Below, piece by piece: positions 1 through 7,162 of a stretch of 15,214 nt of DNA. Source of the DNA: an uncultured Eubacteriales bacterium. GTDB lineage: Bacteria > Bacillota > Clostridia > Lachnospirales > Lachnospiraceae. Numbering within the stretch: position 1 is the stretch's first letter; the number at the start of each line of letters is the position of its first letter. Made by a program: the position numbers and the translations under genes. The notes under the pieces are model-generated. The model saw only the letters and a list, made by a program, of their open reading frames with translations. It was not told the DNA's origin and made no database searches. Where the stretch lies: positions 1 through 15,214 of the forward strand of contig OMSN01000029.1 of NCBI GenBank assembly GCA_900313765.1. The letters are read 5' to 3'.

Positions 1-455
1 TGATTATTGACAAAACCAAGAATCGTCTGCTTGCTGTAGTCACCATATCTGCCTGTGCAGATCGGGGTCAGGAACTCCAGATACGCATTCTTGATATAAA
101 TCTGTCCGCCGCTGCTCAGCATGCACTGGCTGACGCCTGCCTCCGCATGGTAATCTCTCTGGATGACCGTAACCGTTGTCCCCTTACTAATCTTAGTTTC
201 AGCGGTTTTGCCAATCAGAGGATCCGATGGATTCCTCAGATTCCGGACTGTTGTTCCCTTTACAGATTCCGTCACCCTAGCAGTCCACTGGCTCGTCTTG
301 ACCTGCTCAGTACCTGCTTTCTTAGCAGCATATGCAGCTCTCTCCGCCCATTTCTCATCCTTTGGCGCAGCGCTTGCAGCTCCTGCAAATGAACTGGCCA
401 TGACCAGACAGGTCAGTGCCATAGCTGCAAACCGTTTCCATACCTGATGCTTCAT
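1..455 (-). CDS. Secreted protein of unknown function, 5' part (cut by left edge)
   Basis: Reading the minus strand from ATG at 453-455 gives an open frame to the window edge, about 151 residues. It begins with a clear Sec signal peptide: positively charged MKHQVWKR, a hydrophobic stretch rich in A, L, V and M, then AGAASA-AP as a likely type I cleavage site near residue 30. There is no lipobox cysteine, so the product is exported rather than a lipoprotein. The mature start has a short Lys/Ala-rich segment (KWAERAAYAAKK), followed by beta-rich sequence with Thr/Val repeats that could be a small SH3- or Ig-like wall-associated domain. I do not recognise the family. GGAAGGGG about 9 nt upstream supports this start; the ATG 8 nt further upstream runs into a stop after three codons. 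The gene has its own promoter and leader. Confidence 0.75.
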   Translation of the reverse strand, partial: MKHQVWKRFAAMALTCLVMASSFAGAASAAPKDEKWAERAAYAAKKAGTEQVKTSQWTARVTESVKGTTVRNLRNPSDPLIGKTAETKISKGTTVTVIQRDYHAEAGVSQCMLSSGGQIYIKNAYLEFLTPICTGRYGDYSKQTILGFVNN

Positions 456-492
456 ACCCTCATTCCCCTTCCTTGCGAATAAAGCAGATATC

Positions 493-510
493 TTCCGCCC
501 CTCAGCGGAA
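493..510 (-). promoter_or_regulatory. Small hairpin in the leader of the left-edge secreted protein gene
   Basis: A perfect 6-bp stem (TTCCGC / GCGGAA on the minus strand) closes a 6-nt loop TGAGGG about 40 nt upstream of the start codon at 455. Flanking AGA/TCT can extend it with an internal loop. It lies inside the roughly 119-nt leader implied by the TATAAT at 581-586. No known riboswitch consensus was recognised, and no U-run follows, so it is not a terminator. Its role is unknown. Confidence 0.3.
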
Positions 511-580
511 TCTCTTCGGCAGCCCATGGCATCAACCAACACGAATCATCCAGCAAAACGAACTGCCCACTTATATAAAC

Positions 581-609
581 ATTATAAAAGTAAGCAGTCC
601 GCAATAACA
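581..609 (-). promoter_or_regulatory. Probable sigma-A promoter for the left-edge secreted protein gene
   Basis: The minus strand has a perfect -10 box TATAAT at 581-586 in an AT-rich stretch that stands out from its GC-richer surroundings. At 17-bp spacing the -35 position reads TGTTAT (604-609), which is poor. An overlapping TTATTG at 15-bp spacing is an alternative. The -10 is convincing and the -35 is weak. The next gene upstream ends with a terminator-like hairpin at 697-721, which supports an independent transcription unit. Confidence 0.5.
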
Positions 610-696
610 TAAATTAATTCTTAAGATTTCTTTGCACTCCTACAGTTACAGCTTACAAGACGGCCTCCTGCCTTTTTCGAGTTCTGCGGGCACATG

Positions 697-721
697 AAAA
701 ACACGCTGCCCACCGGGACAG
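697..721 (-). terminator. Weak intrinsic terminator after the XdhC-family gene
   Basis: Seven bases past the TAA of the XdhC-family gene, the minus strand reads CTGTCCC-GGT-GGGCAG, a short GC-rich hairpin with one bulged T, then CG, TG and a run of five T. The stem is only 6 bp plus the bulge, so termination may be partial. It sits where the operon should end, just before the promoter of the next gene. Confidence 0.5.
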
Positions 722-727
722 GTGTCT

Positions 728-1759
728 TTATATCAGCTCCATGAATACGTCCGTGATCCCCCCGCAGTCCATATCCGCCCAGGCTCCTGAGCGTCCGGTG
801 AGATCCACCGTCAGAAGGGACGGGATATAGGATGCCGGATCCAGGAGTCCCTCCACAGATCTGCGGATCACCTCCGCTTCCATGGAACCCCCGCCGATCG
901 TCCCGATAATGCTTCCGTCCGGCAGAACCAGCATCCGTGCACCGGCCTTTCTGGGTGTCGAACCGACCTGACGGGTAATCGTGGCAAGAACCGCATGCGC
1001 GGCAGGATCCTCTTCCTGCATCTGCAGCACCTCCCTGACCTTCGTCAGGATGTCATCCGGAAAATGATATCGGTCTGTCCTTCTTTCCTTCTCCAGGATC
1101 ATCTCAGCAGCGATGGAGACGGCGATCTCCTCGGGTGTCTGCGCTTCTATGGAAAGCCCGATCGGCGCATGCAGCCGGTCGATCAGATCCTGCGGCCAGC
1201 CTTCCTGTGTCAGTGACCTTCTCATTTTCGCCGTCCGCTTATGGCTTCCCATCATTCCGAGGTATCCGAAGGGATGTTTCAGGATCTCCCCGAGGCATGC
1301 CATATCGTAGCTGTGCTCACGTGTCACAACGACAAAGAAGGTATCACTGTCATATGCGATCCCAGAGAGGATACCGGAGAATTCCCCGCAGAGCACTTCA
1401 TCGGAACCTGCAGCCTCTGCCTGCTTCGCAAACTCTTCGCGGTCTTCCACGGACACGACTCTCCATCCCAGGAACTTCCCCAGCCGTATCACACACAGTC
1501 CGACCGTCCCGGCTCCGCATACGACAAGCGTCTGGATATGTCCGAGTTTCTCCCTGTAGACAGCATCCTGCGGCAGTGCATCCATATCCGGGCATTTCTC
1601 CGGATCAGACGGCCATACCACCTTCCCGTCTGTCAGAAGCATCTTTGTCCCAGTCTGTGCTCCCCGGATGACCGTGACCAGCTCATTATCCCTGTCATAG
1701 TTCAGTTCATCCAGTTTTCTGTACAGTTCCTGCATCGTATCACCACCCCTCTCCGGCAT
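728..1759 (-). CDS. XdhC/CoxI-family protein with swapped domain order
   Basis: 343 residues. XdhC/CoxI proteins help mature molybdenum hydroxylases such as xanthine dehydrogenase by handling and sulfurating the molybdopterin cofactor. Residues 25-50 resemble an incomplete start of an XdhC_CoxI domain (VTVIRGAQTGTKMLL). Residues 75-225 are the XdhC_C Rossmann domain, with GAGTVG at 82-87 and GMMGS at 168-172. Residues 255-343 then form a full XdhC_CoxI module: GSTPR (266-270), GTIGGGSMEAEV (286-297) and a CGG near the end (Cys332). The usual order is CoxI first and Rossmann second, so this looks permuted or duplicated. Two starts are possible: ATG at 1759 with GAGGTG 9 nt upstream, or ATG at 1735 (MQELYRK) with a looser GGAGAGGGG. 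It lies 6 nt after scpB and is the last gene of that operon. No molybdenum hydroxylase is in the window. Confidence 0.85.
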   Translation of the reverse strand: MPERGGDTMQELYRKLDELNYDRDNELVTVIRGAQTGTKMLLTDGKVVWPSDPEKCPDMDALPQDAVYREKLGHIQTLVVCGAGTVGLCVIRLGKFLGWRVVSVEDREEFAKQAEAAGSDEVLCGEFSGILSGIAYDSDTFFVVVTREHSYDMACLGEILKHPFGYLGMMGSHKRTAKMRRSLTQEGWPQDLIDRLHAPIGLSIEAQTPEEIAVSIAAEMILEKERRTDRYHFPDDILTKVREVLQMQEEDPAAHAVLATITRQVGSTPRKAGARMLVLPDGSIIGTIGGGSMEAEVIRRSVEGLLDPASYIPSLLTVDLTGRSGAWADMDCGGITDVFMELI

Positions 1760-1765
1760 CCCTGG

Positions 1766-2407
1766 TTACACCTCAAGTTTCAGTTTCGCTTCTTCCTCTG
1801 CTTCCGCCTTGAAATCCTCCACCTTCACGGGGTTGATGCGGGGCAGTTCATCCAGGGAATCCGTGCCGAAATGGCGCAGGAATTCCTCTGTCGTGCCGAA
1901 CAGGATCGGGCGTCCCGGAGCATCCAGCCTGCCCACCTCCCGGATCAGTCCGTACTCGATCAGGCGGTTGATCGCATGGTCACATTTCACCCCGCGGATC
2001 CTCTCGATCTCGATCCTTGTCACAGGCTGTTTGTAGGCGATGATAGAGAGCGTCTCCAGCACTACATCCGTAAGGCTGATCTTCTGAGGCTGCCTCGCCA
2101 TTCGGATCAGCACGGGATAGAGTTCCTTCTTCGTCGCAAGCTGGTATCTGTCTTCCAGCCGGATGATCCGGATGCCCCGCTCCTGTGATTCATAATCCTC
2201 ACAGAGCCGGTCCACGACCGTCTGCGCGTCTGCGTGTTTCAGGTTCAGAACACCCGCAAGAGTATCGATATCCACGGAATCACCCATGGTAAACAGGACT
2301 GCCTCCACCGCCGCCTTCAGGGCTGTGATATCCCCCGGCAGCTGGTCCGGAGTCTCCTCAACCGTGGTCAGTTCTCCGTTTCTCGGTTCCAGTTTAAGCT
2401 GTGCCAT
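1766..2407 (-). CDS. scpB: Segregation and condensation protein B
   Basis: 213 residues, a normal ScpB length. ScpB dimers bind the kleisin ScpA and form the SMC-ScpAB condensin that compacts and separates sister chromosomes. The sequence shows the two winged-helix domains: the first from about residue 28 (ALKAAVEAVLFTMGD) and the second with the strongly conserved LETLSIIAYKQPVTRIEIERIRGV and GRPILFGTTEEFLRHFG. The C-terminus is an acidic/basic tail (EAEEEAKLKLEV). The start has GAGG 9 nt upstream, overlapping the stop region of scpA, with 10 nt between the two genes. This spacing and the partner gene upstream make the call secure. Confidence 0.97.
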   Translation of the reverse strand: MAQLKLEPRNGELTTVEETPDQLPGDITALKAAVEAVLFTMGDSVDIDTLAGVLNLKHADAQTVVDRLCEDYESQERGIRIIRLEDRYQLATKKELYPVLIRMARQPQKISLTDVVLETLSIIAYKQPVTRIEIERIRGVKCDHAINRLIEYGLIREVGRLDAPGRPILFGTTEEFLRHFGTDSLDELPRINPVKVEDFKAEAEEEAKLKLEV

Positions 2408-2417
2408 CTGTTATGCC

Positions 2418-3245
2418 TCACTGCGGAGCGGAATCGGAATCTTCCGCCCACTCACTGATATAATCCTCTTCATCTTCGGTCCACTGCGACCGGTCATTTG
2501 CCTCGATCTCGATCTCGCCGAAGTTCTCATCCTGCACCACATAGATGCGCCCGCGCTTCATCAGCTCCAGGATCGTCAGGAACGTCACGACCGTATACAT
2601 CCTTCCGCTCCGGAGCATCAGCAGTTTCCGGAAAGTGCAGCGTCTGCGGCTCATAATATACCGCTCCACGAACTGCATGGTCTTGCCGGTATCGATCTGC
2701 TCTTTCTCGATCCTTCCGAAATTGGCTCGGATCGGATCGCGCAGATCTTCTCTTCTGCGCATGACCTCCTGGAAGATCTTGTAGAGTCCCGGAAGTGTCA
2801 CACCTGCCTGCTCCAGTACCTTGTCCGGATCTACCGGTTCCCTGTACTGCCTGACTTCGGAAGGAATGGACTGTCTGCGGAAATAAACACCCTCAGCCTG
2901 TGCCTCACGGTCCCGCAGTTCATAAGACATGTACTTATATGTCTTGTACTCCAGCAGCTGCCGCACGAGTTCTTCTCTGGGATCGATCTCTTCGCCTTCC
3001 TCATCCTTCTCGGCAGGGAGCAGCATCCTTGACTTGATATCCAACAGCGTCGCAGCCATGACAAGGAATTCGCTCATGAGATCCATCTGCACGTCCGCTT
3101 CCGTCATGGCATCGATATATGCCATATACTGTTCCGTGATCAGCGCAATCGGGATGTCGTAGATATTTACTTTATTCTTATCGATCAGATGCAGGAGAAG
3201 GTCCAGAGGTCCCTCAAATGCCTGCAGTTTCACTTCAATCGCCAT
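2418..3245 (-). CDS. scpA: Segregation and condensation protein A (kleisin)
   Basis: 275 residues. ScpA is the kleisin that bridges the heads of the SMC dimer and carries ScpB. The N-terminus VKLQAFEGPLDLLLHLIDKNKVNIYDIPI is the family signature, followed by the helix with ATLLDIKSRMLLP. The middle is charged and variable, and the C-terminal winged helix that contacts the SMC cap is visible around FRKLLMLRSGRMYTVVTFLTILELMKRG. The last 30 residues are acidic. No strong Shine-Dalgarno is seen before the ATG (only AGCGGCAG), so translation may depend on coupling with the upstream gene, which ends 23 nt before. scpB follows 10 nt downstream. Confidence 0.97.
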   Translation of the reverse strand: MAIEVKLQAFEGPLDLLLHLIDKNKVNIYDIPIALITEQYMAYIDAMTEADVQMDLMSEFLVMAATLLDIKSRMLLPAEKDEEGEEIDPREELVRQLLEYKTYKYMSYELRDREAQAEGVYFRRQSIPSEVRQYREPVDPDKVLEQAGVTLPGLYKIFQEVMRRREDLRDPIRANFGRIEKEQIDTGKTMQFVERYIMSRRRCTFRKLLMLRSGRMYTVVTFLTILELMKRGRIYVVQDENFGEIEIEANDRSQWTEDEEDYISEWAEDSDSAPQ

Positions 3246-3268
3246 CTGTTTTCTGCCGCTGTCTGTTT

Positions 3269-4022
3269 CTATAAAAAATCAACCATGACCAGTTCCGCCG
3301 GGTTATTGACCCGGAGATTGATCGTGTGCGTACCAAGTCCTGCACTGACGATCATGGTGGATCGTCCTGAAGTATAGCGTCCGTGATCGTAGCGCGGAAA
3401 CAGCGCCGGATCCGGACTGATCACGCCTCCTGCAAGAGGAAGCCGTACGATGCCGCCGTGCAGATGCCCGGAAAGCGCAAGGTCCGCGCCCCACTGGGCA
3501 TACGCGCTGAAATACCGGGGATGGTGAGCCAGAAGGATATTGAACGCATCCTCCCGCCTCTTCCCGACCTTCTGCGTAAGAGTACATGCGCTCCAGCTCG
3601 AGCCCGGCAATGTGCAGCAGGGTACCACATATCTGTATGCTCCGAGCCTCATTGACCAGATTCACGGCTCCCAGTTCCTGCAATTTCGCGGTATACCGTT
3701 CATACTCATCCGGATGCAGGCGCAGCATTCGCGTCTCATGATTGCCGTTTGCCGTATAGACCGGATACTCCGCAGTCAGACGCCCGATCAGGTCCAGTGC
3801 CTGGTCAGTCGAGAAACGTCCCGCCTTCATCACCACGAGGTCTCCTGCACTGAGCACCAGGTCACACCCTGCATGCCGGATCGCATCCATCAGACTGTCA
3901 ATGTCTGAATGATATACACGATTGTGCAGGTCTGCAAGGACTGCAGCAGAAAAAGGCCTGTCAGCTGCCAGGCCGTATCTGCTCAGATGAATGCTGTAAT
4001 GAGAGATCCTGATCTTTCCCAT
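3269..4022 (-). pseudogene. Metallophosphoesterase broken by a frameshift near 3545-3590
   Basis: The ATG at 4022 (AAGGA about 10 nt upstream) opens a calcineurin-like phosphoesterase: DLH at residues 31-33, GD at 60-61 and GNHE at 93-96, up to GLELERMYSYAEGREE near residue 155. In that frame the rest is nonsense. The frame one base further on carries the missing second half (EDAFNILLAHHP, LSGHLHGG, RLPLAGGVISPDPALFPRYDHG and GLGTH) and ends at 3269. The break thus separates the first metal ligands from the His and GHxH ligands, and neither part alone could be active. GLEL and FNILLAH are also closer together than I expect for the family, hinting at a small deletion rather than one extra base. 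A sequencing error is the main alternative. It is first in the operon with scpA, scpB and the XdhC-family gene. Confidence 0.8.
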
Positions 4023-4059
4023 AAGTACGAGTCCTTCTTCTGGGTCCCATGATCTTAGT

Positions 4060-4088
4060 AAAAGACCCCGGCCTAATAGACCGGGGTC
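4060..4088 (-). terminator. Strong intrinsic terminator after rpsU
   Basis: On the minus strand GACCCCGG-TCTATTAGG-CCGGGGTC gives a perfect 8-bp GC-rich stem with a 9-nt loop, followed directly by TTTT. It begins 14 nt after the rpsU stop codon. It should separate rpsU from the metallophosphoesterase operon, though only 37 nt remain before that ATG and I see no good promoter in them, so part of the downstream expression may come from read-through. Confidence 0.9.
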
Positions 4089-4101
4089 GTGATCGATCAG
4101 A

Positions 4102-4278
4102 TCAGTTGTACTTGCGCTTACGAGCAGCCTCAGACTTCTTCTTGCGTCTGACGGACGGCTTCTCATAATGCTCTCTCTTGCGAATCTCCTGCTGGATGCC
4201 CGCCTTCGCACAGCTTCTCTTGAAGCGGCGCAGAGCGCTGTCCAGTGATTCGTTTTCTCGAACGATTATGTTTGACAT
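4102..4278 (-). CDS. rpsU: Small ribosomal subunit protein S21
   Basis: 58 residues, the usual length of Firmicutes S21. The product begins [21 protein letters not shown], continues through [21 protein letters not shown], and ends in a very basic tail ([16 protein letters not shown]). These are family hallmarks: S21 is a small basic protein on the 30S platform near the anti-Shine-Dalgarno end of 16S rRNA. The start is preceded by GGAGGGAGGGG. It is a single-gene transcription unit between alaS and the broken metallophosphoesterase gene, with its own promoter (4350-4379) and terminator (4060-4088). Longer reading frames overlapping it in other frames are spurious. Confidence 0.96.
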   Translation of the reverse strand: MSNIIVRENESLDSALRRFKRSCAKAGIQQEIRKREHYEKPSVRRKKKSEAARKRKYN

Positions 4279-4298
4279 TCCTGATATTCCCCTCCCTC

Positions 4299-4324
4299 CA
4301 GTTGTGAATTGTGCACACCAACTG
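4299..4324 (-). promoter_or_regulatory. Leader hairpin abutting the rpsU Shine-Dalgarno
   Basis: In the rpsU 5' leader the minus strand has CAGTTG-G-TG ... CACAACTG, an 8-bp stem with one bulged G and a 9-nt loop (TGCACAATT). Its 3' arm touches the GGAGGGAGGGG ribosome binding site. It could tune initiation or serve as an autoregulatory site, but nothing in the sequence proves a function. Confidence 0.3.
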
Positions 4325-4349
4325 TCAGGTCAAATTCTGCACGTGGACT

Positions 4350-4379
4350 AGTATATCACCCACAAACAGCCAGCGTCAA
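4350..4379 (-). promoter_or_regulatory. Sigma-A promoter of rpsU
   Basis: Minus strand TTGACG (4374-4379), 18-bp spacer, TATACT (4350-4355): near-consensus for the housekeeping sigma factor. The -35 lies only 8 bp after the alaS stop codon. The start of transcription would be near 4343, giving a leader of about 65 nt. Confidence 0.85.
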
Positions 4380-4387
4380 TAAGTTTT

Positions 4388-7027
4388 TTACCGGATCTGG
4401 TCTGCCAGCACCTTCTCTGCCTCGGCGAGAGCCGCGTCTACGCCGGCAGCGTCCTTGCCGCCTGCCATCGCCATGTTCGGGCGTCCGCCACCGCCGCCTC
4501 CGACCAGTTTCGCGATTCCCTTGATCAGATTGCCCGCGTGGGCTCCCTTCTTCATGACTCCGTCGGTTGCGGTCGCCATCAGCTGGACCTTGCCGTCTGT
4601 CACGGATGCGAGAACGATAACACCTTCACCGATCTTTTCCTTCAGGCTGTCGCCCAGTTCACGCAGCCCGTTTGCATCAACGCCTTCCATTCTGGAAGCG
4701 ACAAACTTCACGCCGGCGATCTCCTTGATGTTATCCGAGACATCGCCCATGGCGCTCTTTGCCTTCTCGCTCTTAAGCGATTCGATCTGGGAATGGGCTT
4801 CCTTCAGTTCGCTCTGCAGAGCGCTGATCTTCTCCAGGATATCACTTCTGGAGGTCTTCAGCATGGAGGCTGCAGCGATGACTTCCTGCTCCATCTCGCG
4901 ATAGTAACGGATCACGTTGTCACCCGTGAGAGCCTCGATTCTTCTGACGCCGGCTGCAACGCCTGCTTCAGAGAGGATCTTGAAGTTCTTGATCTCAGCT
5001 GTGTTGGATACATGCGTACCACCGCACAGTTCTCTGGAGAACTCACCCATCTCGACGACACGGACCTCTTCTCCGTACTTCTCGCCGAACAGCGCCATGG
5101 CGCCGGTCTTCTTGGCCGCATCCAGGGACATGACTTCCGTCACGACCGGGATCGCTTCCTCGATCTTCTGGTTGACCATATCCTCGACCTGTCTCAGTTC
5201 ATCGGCAGTCATAGCCTGGAAATGAGAGAAGTCGAATCTCAGTCTGTACGGATCTACGTAAGAACCCTTCTGCTCAACGTGTGCGCCGAGGACTTCCTTC
5301 AGTGCCTTCTGGCACAGATGGGTTGCGGAATGGTTTCTCGCAGTGGCTTTTCTCAGTGCATCGCTGACCGAGAGTGTCACACTGTCGCCGGTCTTCAGCA
5401 TTCCTCTGACAACGTATCCCACATGTCCGATCTTGCCGCCGCGCAGGTGAATGGTATCTTCTACCTTGAATTCACCGTCCGGTCCGGTGATGGTACCCTT
5501 GTCGCCGACCTGGCCGCCCATGGTTCCATAGAACGGAGTCACATCGACTACGATGGTTCCCTTCTCGCCGTCCGTAAGCGCCTCGGTGACTTCCTCTTCA
5601 CCTGCGATAGCTGTGATCTTCGAGGTGTCACACAGATGATCATAGCCGTCGAATTCGGAGGTAAGTTCCACCGGAAGATCATCATATACGGTTGCGTCCG
5701 CGCCCATATAGTTCGTGGTCTTTCTGGCAGCCCTTGCTCTGTCTCTCTGTTCCTTCATGCAGGCATCAAACCTGTCCTGGTCCACCGTATAACCCTTCTC
5801 TTCCAGGATCTCTTTGGTCAGATCCAGCGGGAATCCGTATGTGTCATAGAGAGTGAAAGCATCCTGTCCGTCCAGGACGGTGGAGCCGCTTTCTGTCATC
5901 TTCTTCTCGAGATCTGTCAGGATGGACAGACCCTGATCGATGGTGCGGTCGAAATTCTCTTCTTCCTGTGCAAGGACCTTGAATATGAACTCGCTCTTCT
6001 CGCCCAGTTCCGGATATCCGTCCTTGGAAGTCGCTATAACTGTCTCGGACAGTTTGGACAGGAACGCTCCGTCAATGCCCAGAAGTCTTCCATGTCTTGC
6101 AGCTCCGCGGATCAGGCGGCGCAGGACATAGCCTCTGCCTTCATTGGTCGGCATGATGCCGTCAGAGATCATGAAGGTTGAGGAACGGATATGGTCCACG
6201 ATCCTGCGGATCGAGACATCCTTCTTCTCGTCATCATGATACGCGGTATGTGCAAATTCACAGACCTTGTCTCTCAGGGCAACGATGGTGTCGATGTCGA
6301 ACATGGAATCCACGTCCTGGCAGGCAACCGCCAGTCTCTCAAGACCCATTCCGGTATCGATGTTTTTCTGTGAAAGCTCTGTATAATTGCCGTGTCCGTC
6401 ATTTTCAAACTGTGTGAAGACATCGTTCCAGACTTCCATGTAGCGGTCACAGTCACAGCCCGGGGCACAGTCCGGCTTGCCGCAGCCGTACTTCTCTCCG
6501 CGGTCGTAGTAGATCTCACTGCAGGGGCCGCACGGACCTGCGCCATGCTCCCAGAAGTTATCCTCCTTGCCGAACCTGTAGATACGGTCAGCAGGGATAC
6601 CGATCTCCTTGTTCCAGATATCGTACGCCTCATCATCTTCCAGATAGACGGACGGATACAGTCTGTCCGGATCCAGTCCGACCACTTTGGTCAGGAATTC
6701 CCACGACCAGTTCAGGGCTTCTCTCTTGAAATAATCTCCGAAAGAGAAATTGCCCAGCATCTCGAAGAAGGTTCCGTGACGCGCTGTCTTGCCGACGTTC
6801 TCGATATCGCCTGTACGGATGCACTTCTGACAGGTCGTAACACGCTTTCTCGGAGGTGTCTCCGCCCCTGTGAACCAGGGCTTCATGGGAGCCATTCCTG
6901 CATTGATCAGCAGGAGGCTGTTGTCATTGTGCGGGACAAGCGAGAAACTCGGAAGCGCCAGATGATCCTTGCTCTCGAAATATTCCAGATACATCCTGCG
7001 AAGTTCATTTACGCCATACTTTTTCAT
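4388..7027 (-). CDS. alaS: Alanine--tRNA ligase
   Basis: 879 residues, full length. It charges tRNA-Ala and clears mischarged Ser/Gly. The class II catalytic core starts at MKKYGVNELRRMYLEYFESKDH and carries motif 2 (RHGTFFEMLGNFSFGDYF, about 83-100) and motif 3 (GMGLERLA, near 226-233). The editing domain metal site is complete: H566/H570 in HSATH, and C668/H672 in CGGTH. The C-Ala domain ends with the Gly-rich GGGGGGRPNMAMAGG that contacts the tRNA elbow. Residues 182-193 form a Cys-rich loop (C182, C187, C191, C193) besides C166/C169, possibly a structural metal site. Its promoter is at 7060-7089 and the leader is about 25 nt, too short for a T-box. The start has AGGAAAGG about 13 nt upstream. 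No clear terminator follows. Confidence 0.99.
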   Translation of the reverse strand: MKKYGVNELRRMYLEYFESKDHLALPSFSLVPHNDNSLLLINAGMAPMKPWFTGAETPPRKRVTTCQKCIRTGDIENVGKTARHGTFFEMLGNFSFGDYFKREALNWSWEFLTKVVGLDPDRLYPSVYLEDDEAYDIWNKEIGIPADRIYRFGKEDNFWEHGAGPCGPCSEIYYDRGEKYGCGKPDCAPGCDCDRYMEVWNDVFTQFENDGHGNYTELSQKNIDTGMGLERLAVACQDVDSMFDIDTIVALRDKVCEFAHTAYHDDEKKDVSIRRIVDHIRSSTFMISDGIMPTNEGRGYVLRRLIRGAARHGRLLGIDGAFLSKLSETVIATSKDGYPELGEKSEFIFKVLAQEEENFDRTIDQGLSILTDLEKKMTESGSTVLDGQDAFTLYDTYGFPLDLTKEILEEKGYTVDQDRFDACMKEQRDRARAARKTTNYMGADATVYDDLPVELTSEFDGYDHLCDTSKITAIAGEEEVTEALTDGEKGTIVVDVTPFYGTMGGQVGDKGTITGPDGEFKVEDTIHLRGGKIGHVGYVVRGMLKTGDSVTLSVSDALRKATARNHSATHLCQKALKEVLGAHVEQKGSYVDPYRLRFDFSHFQAMTADELRQVEDMVNQKIEEAIPVVTEVMSLDAAKKTGAMALFGEKYGEEVRVVEMGEFSRELCGGTHVSNTAEIKNFKILSEAGVAAGVRRIEALTGDNVIRYYREMEQEVIAAASMLKTSRSDILEKISALQSELKEAHSQIESLKSEKAKSAMGDVSDNIKEIAGVKFVASRMEGVDANGLRELGDSLKEKIGEGVIVLASVTDGKVQLMATATDGVMKKGAHAGNLIKGIAKLVGGGGGGRPNMAMAGGKDAAGVDAALAEAEKVLADQIR

Positions 7028-7059
7028 CTGTTTCTGTGACCTTTCCTGAAATTTTTACC

Positions 7060-7089
7060 ACTATATCATTATCAGCCGCTCTGTGTAAA
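7060..7089 (-). promoter_or_regulatory. Sigma-A promoter of alaS with extended -10
   Basis: Minus strand TTTACA (7084-7089), 18-bp spacer, TATAGT (7060-7065) preceded by TGA, an extended -10 element. A second reading, TTGCTG with GATAAT at 17-bp spacing, overlaps it. It lies just past the hairpin that ends the tyrS unit, so alaS is separately transcribed. Confidence 0.7.
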
Positions 7090-7094
7090 TCAGC

Positions 7095-7125
7095 AAATCA
7101 GTGGCGGAACGAGTCCCACCACTGA
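7095..7125 (-). terminator. Terminator-like hairpin after tyrS
   Basis: Minus strand TCAGTGGTGGGA-CTCG-TTCCGCCACTGA: a 12-bp stem with two G-T wobbles and a tetraloop, followed by TTTGCTGATTT. The stem is strong but the T tract is interrupted, so it may be a partial terminator or an mRNA 3'-end stabiliser. It starts about 38 nt after the tyrS stop codon. Confidence 0.7.
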
Positions 7126-7162
7126 ATCATTTTCCCGATGGTATGTGCCCAATCGCTGCTTC

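Noticed and set aside
3545..3590. Programmed ribosomal frameshifting in the metallophosphoesterase gene
   Set aside because: No slippery heptamer, stimulatory hairpin or internal Shine-Dalgarno arrangement is evident, and this family is not known for recoding.
4104..4211. Upstream extension of the metallophosphoesterase frame to an ATG at 4211
   Set aside because: It runs through rpsU in another frame and across the rpsU terminator. The ATG at 4022 has a ribosome binding site and begins the recognisable protein.
4538..6181. 547-codon open frame on the plus strand
   Set aside because: Entirely antisense to alaS, no family resemblance and no ribosome binding site of note.
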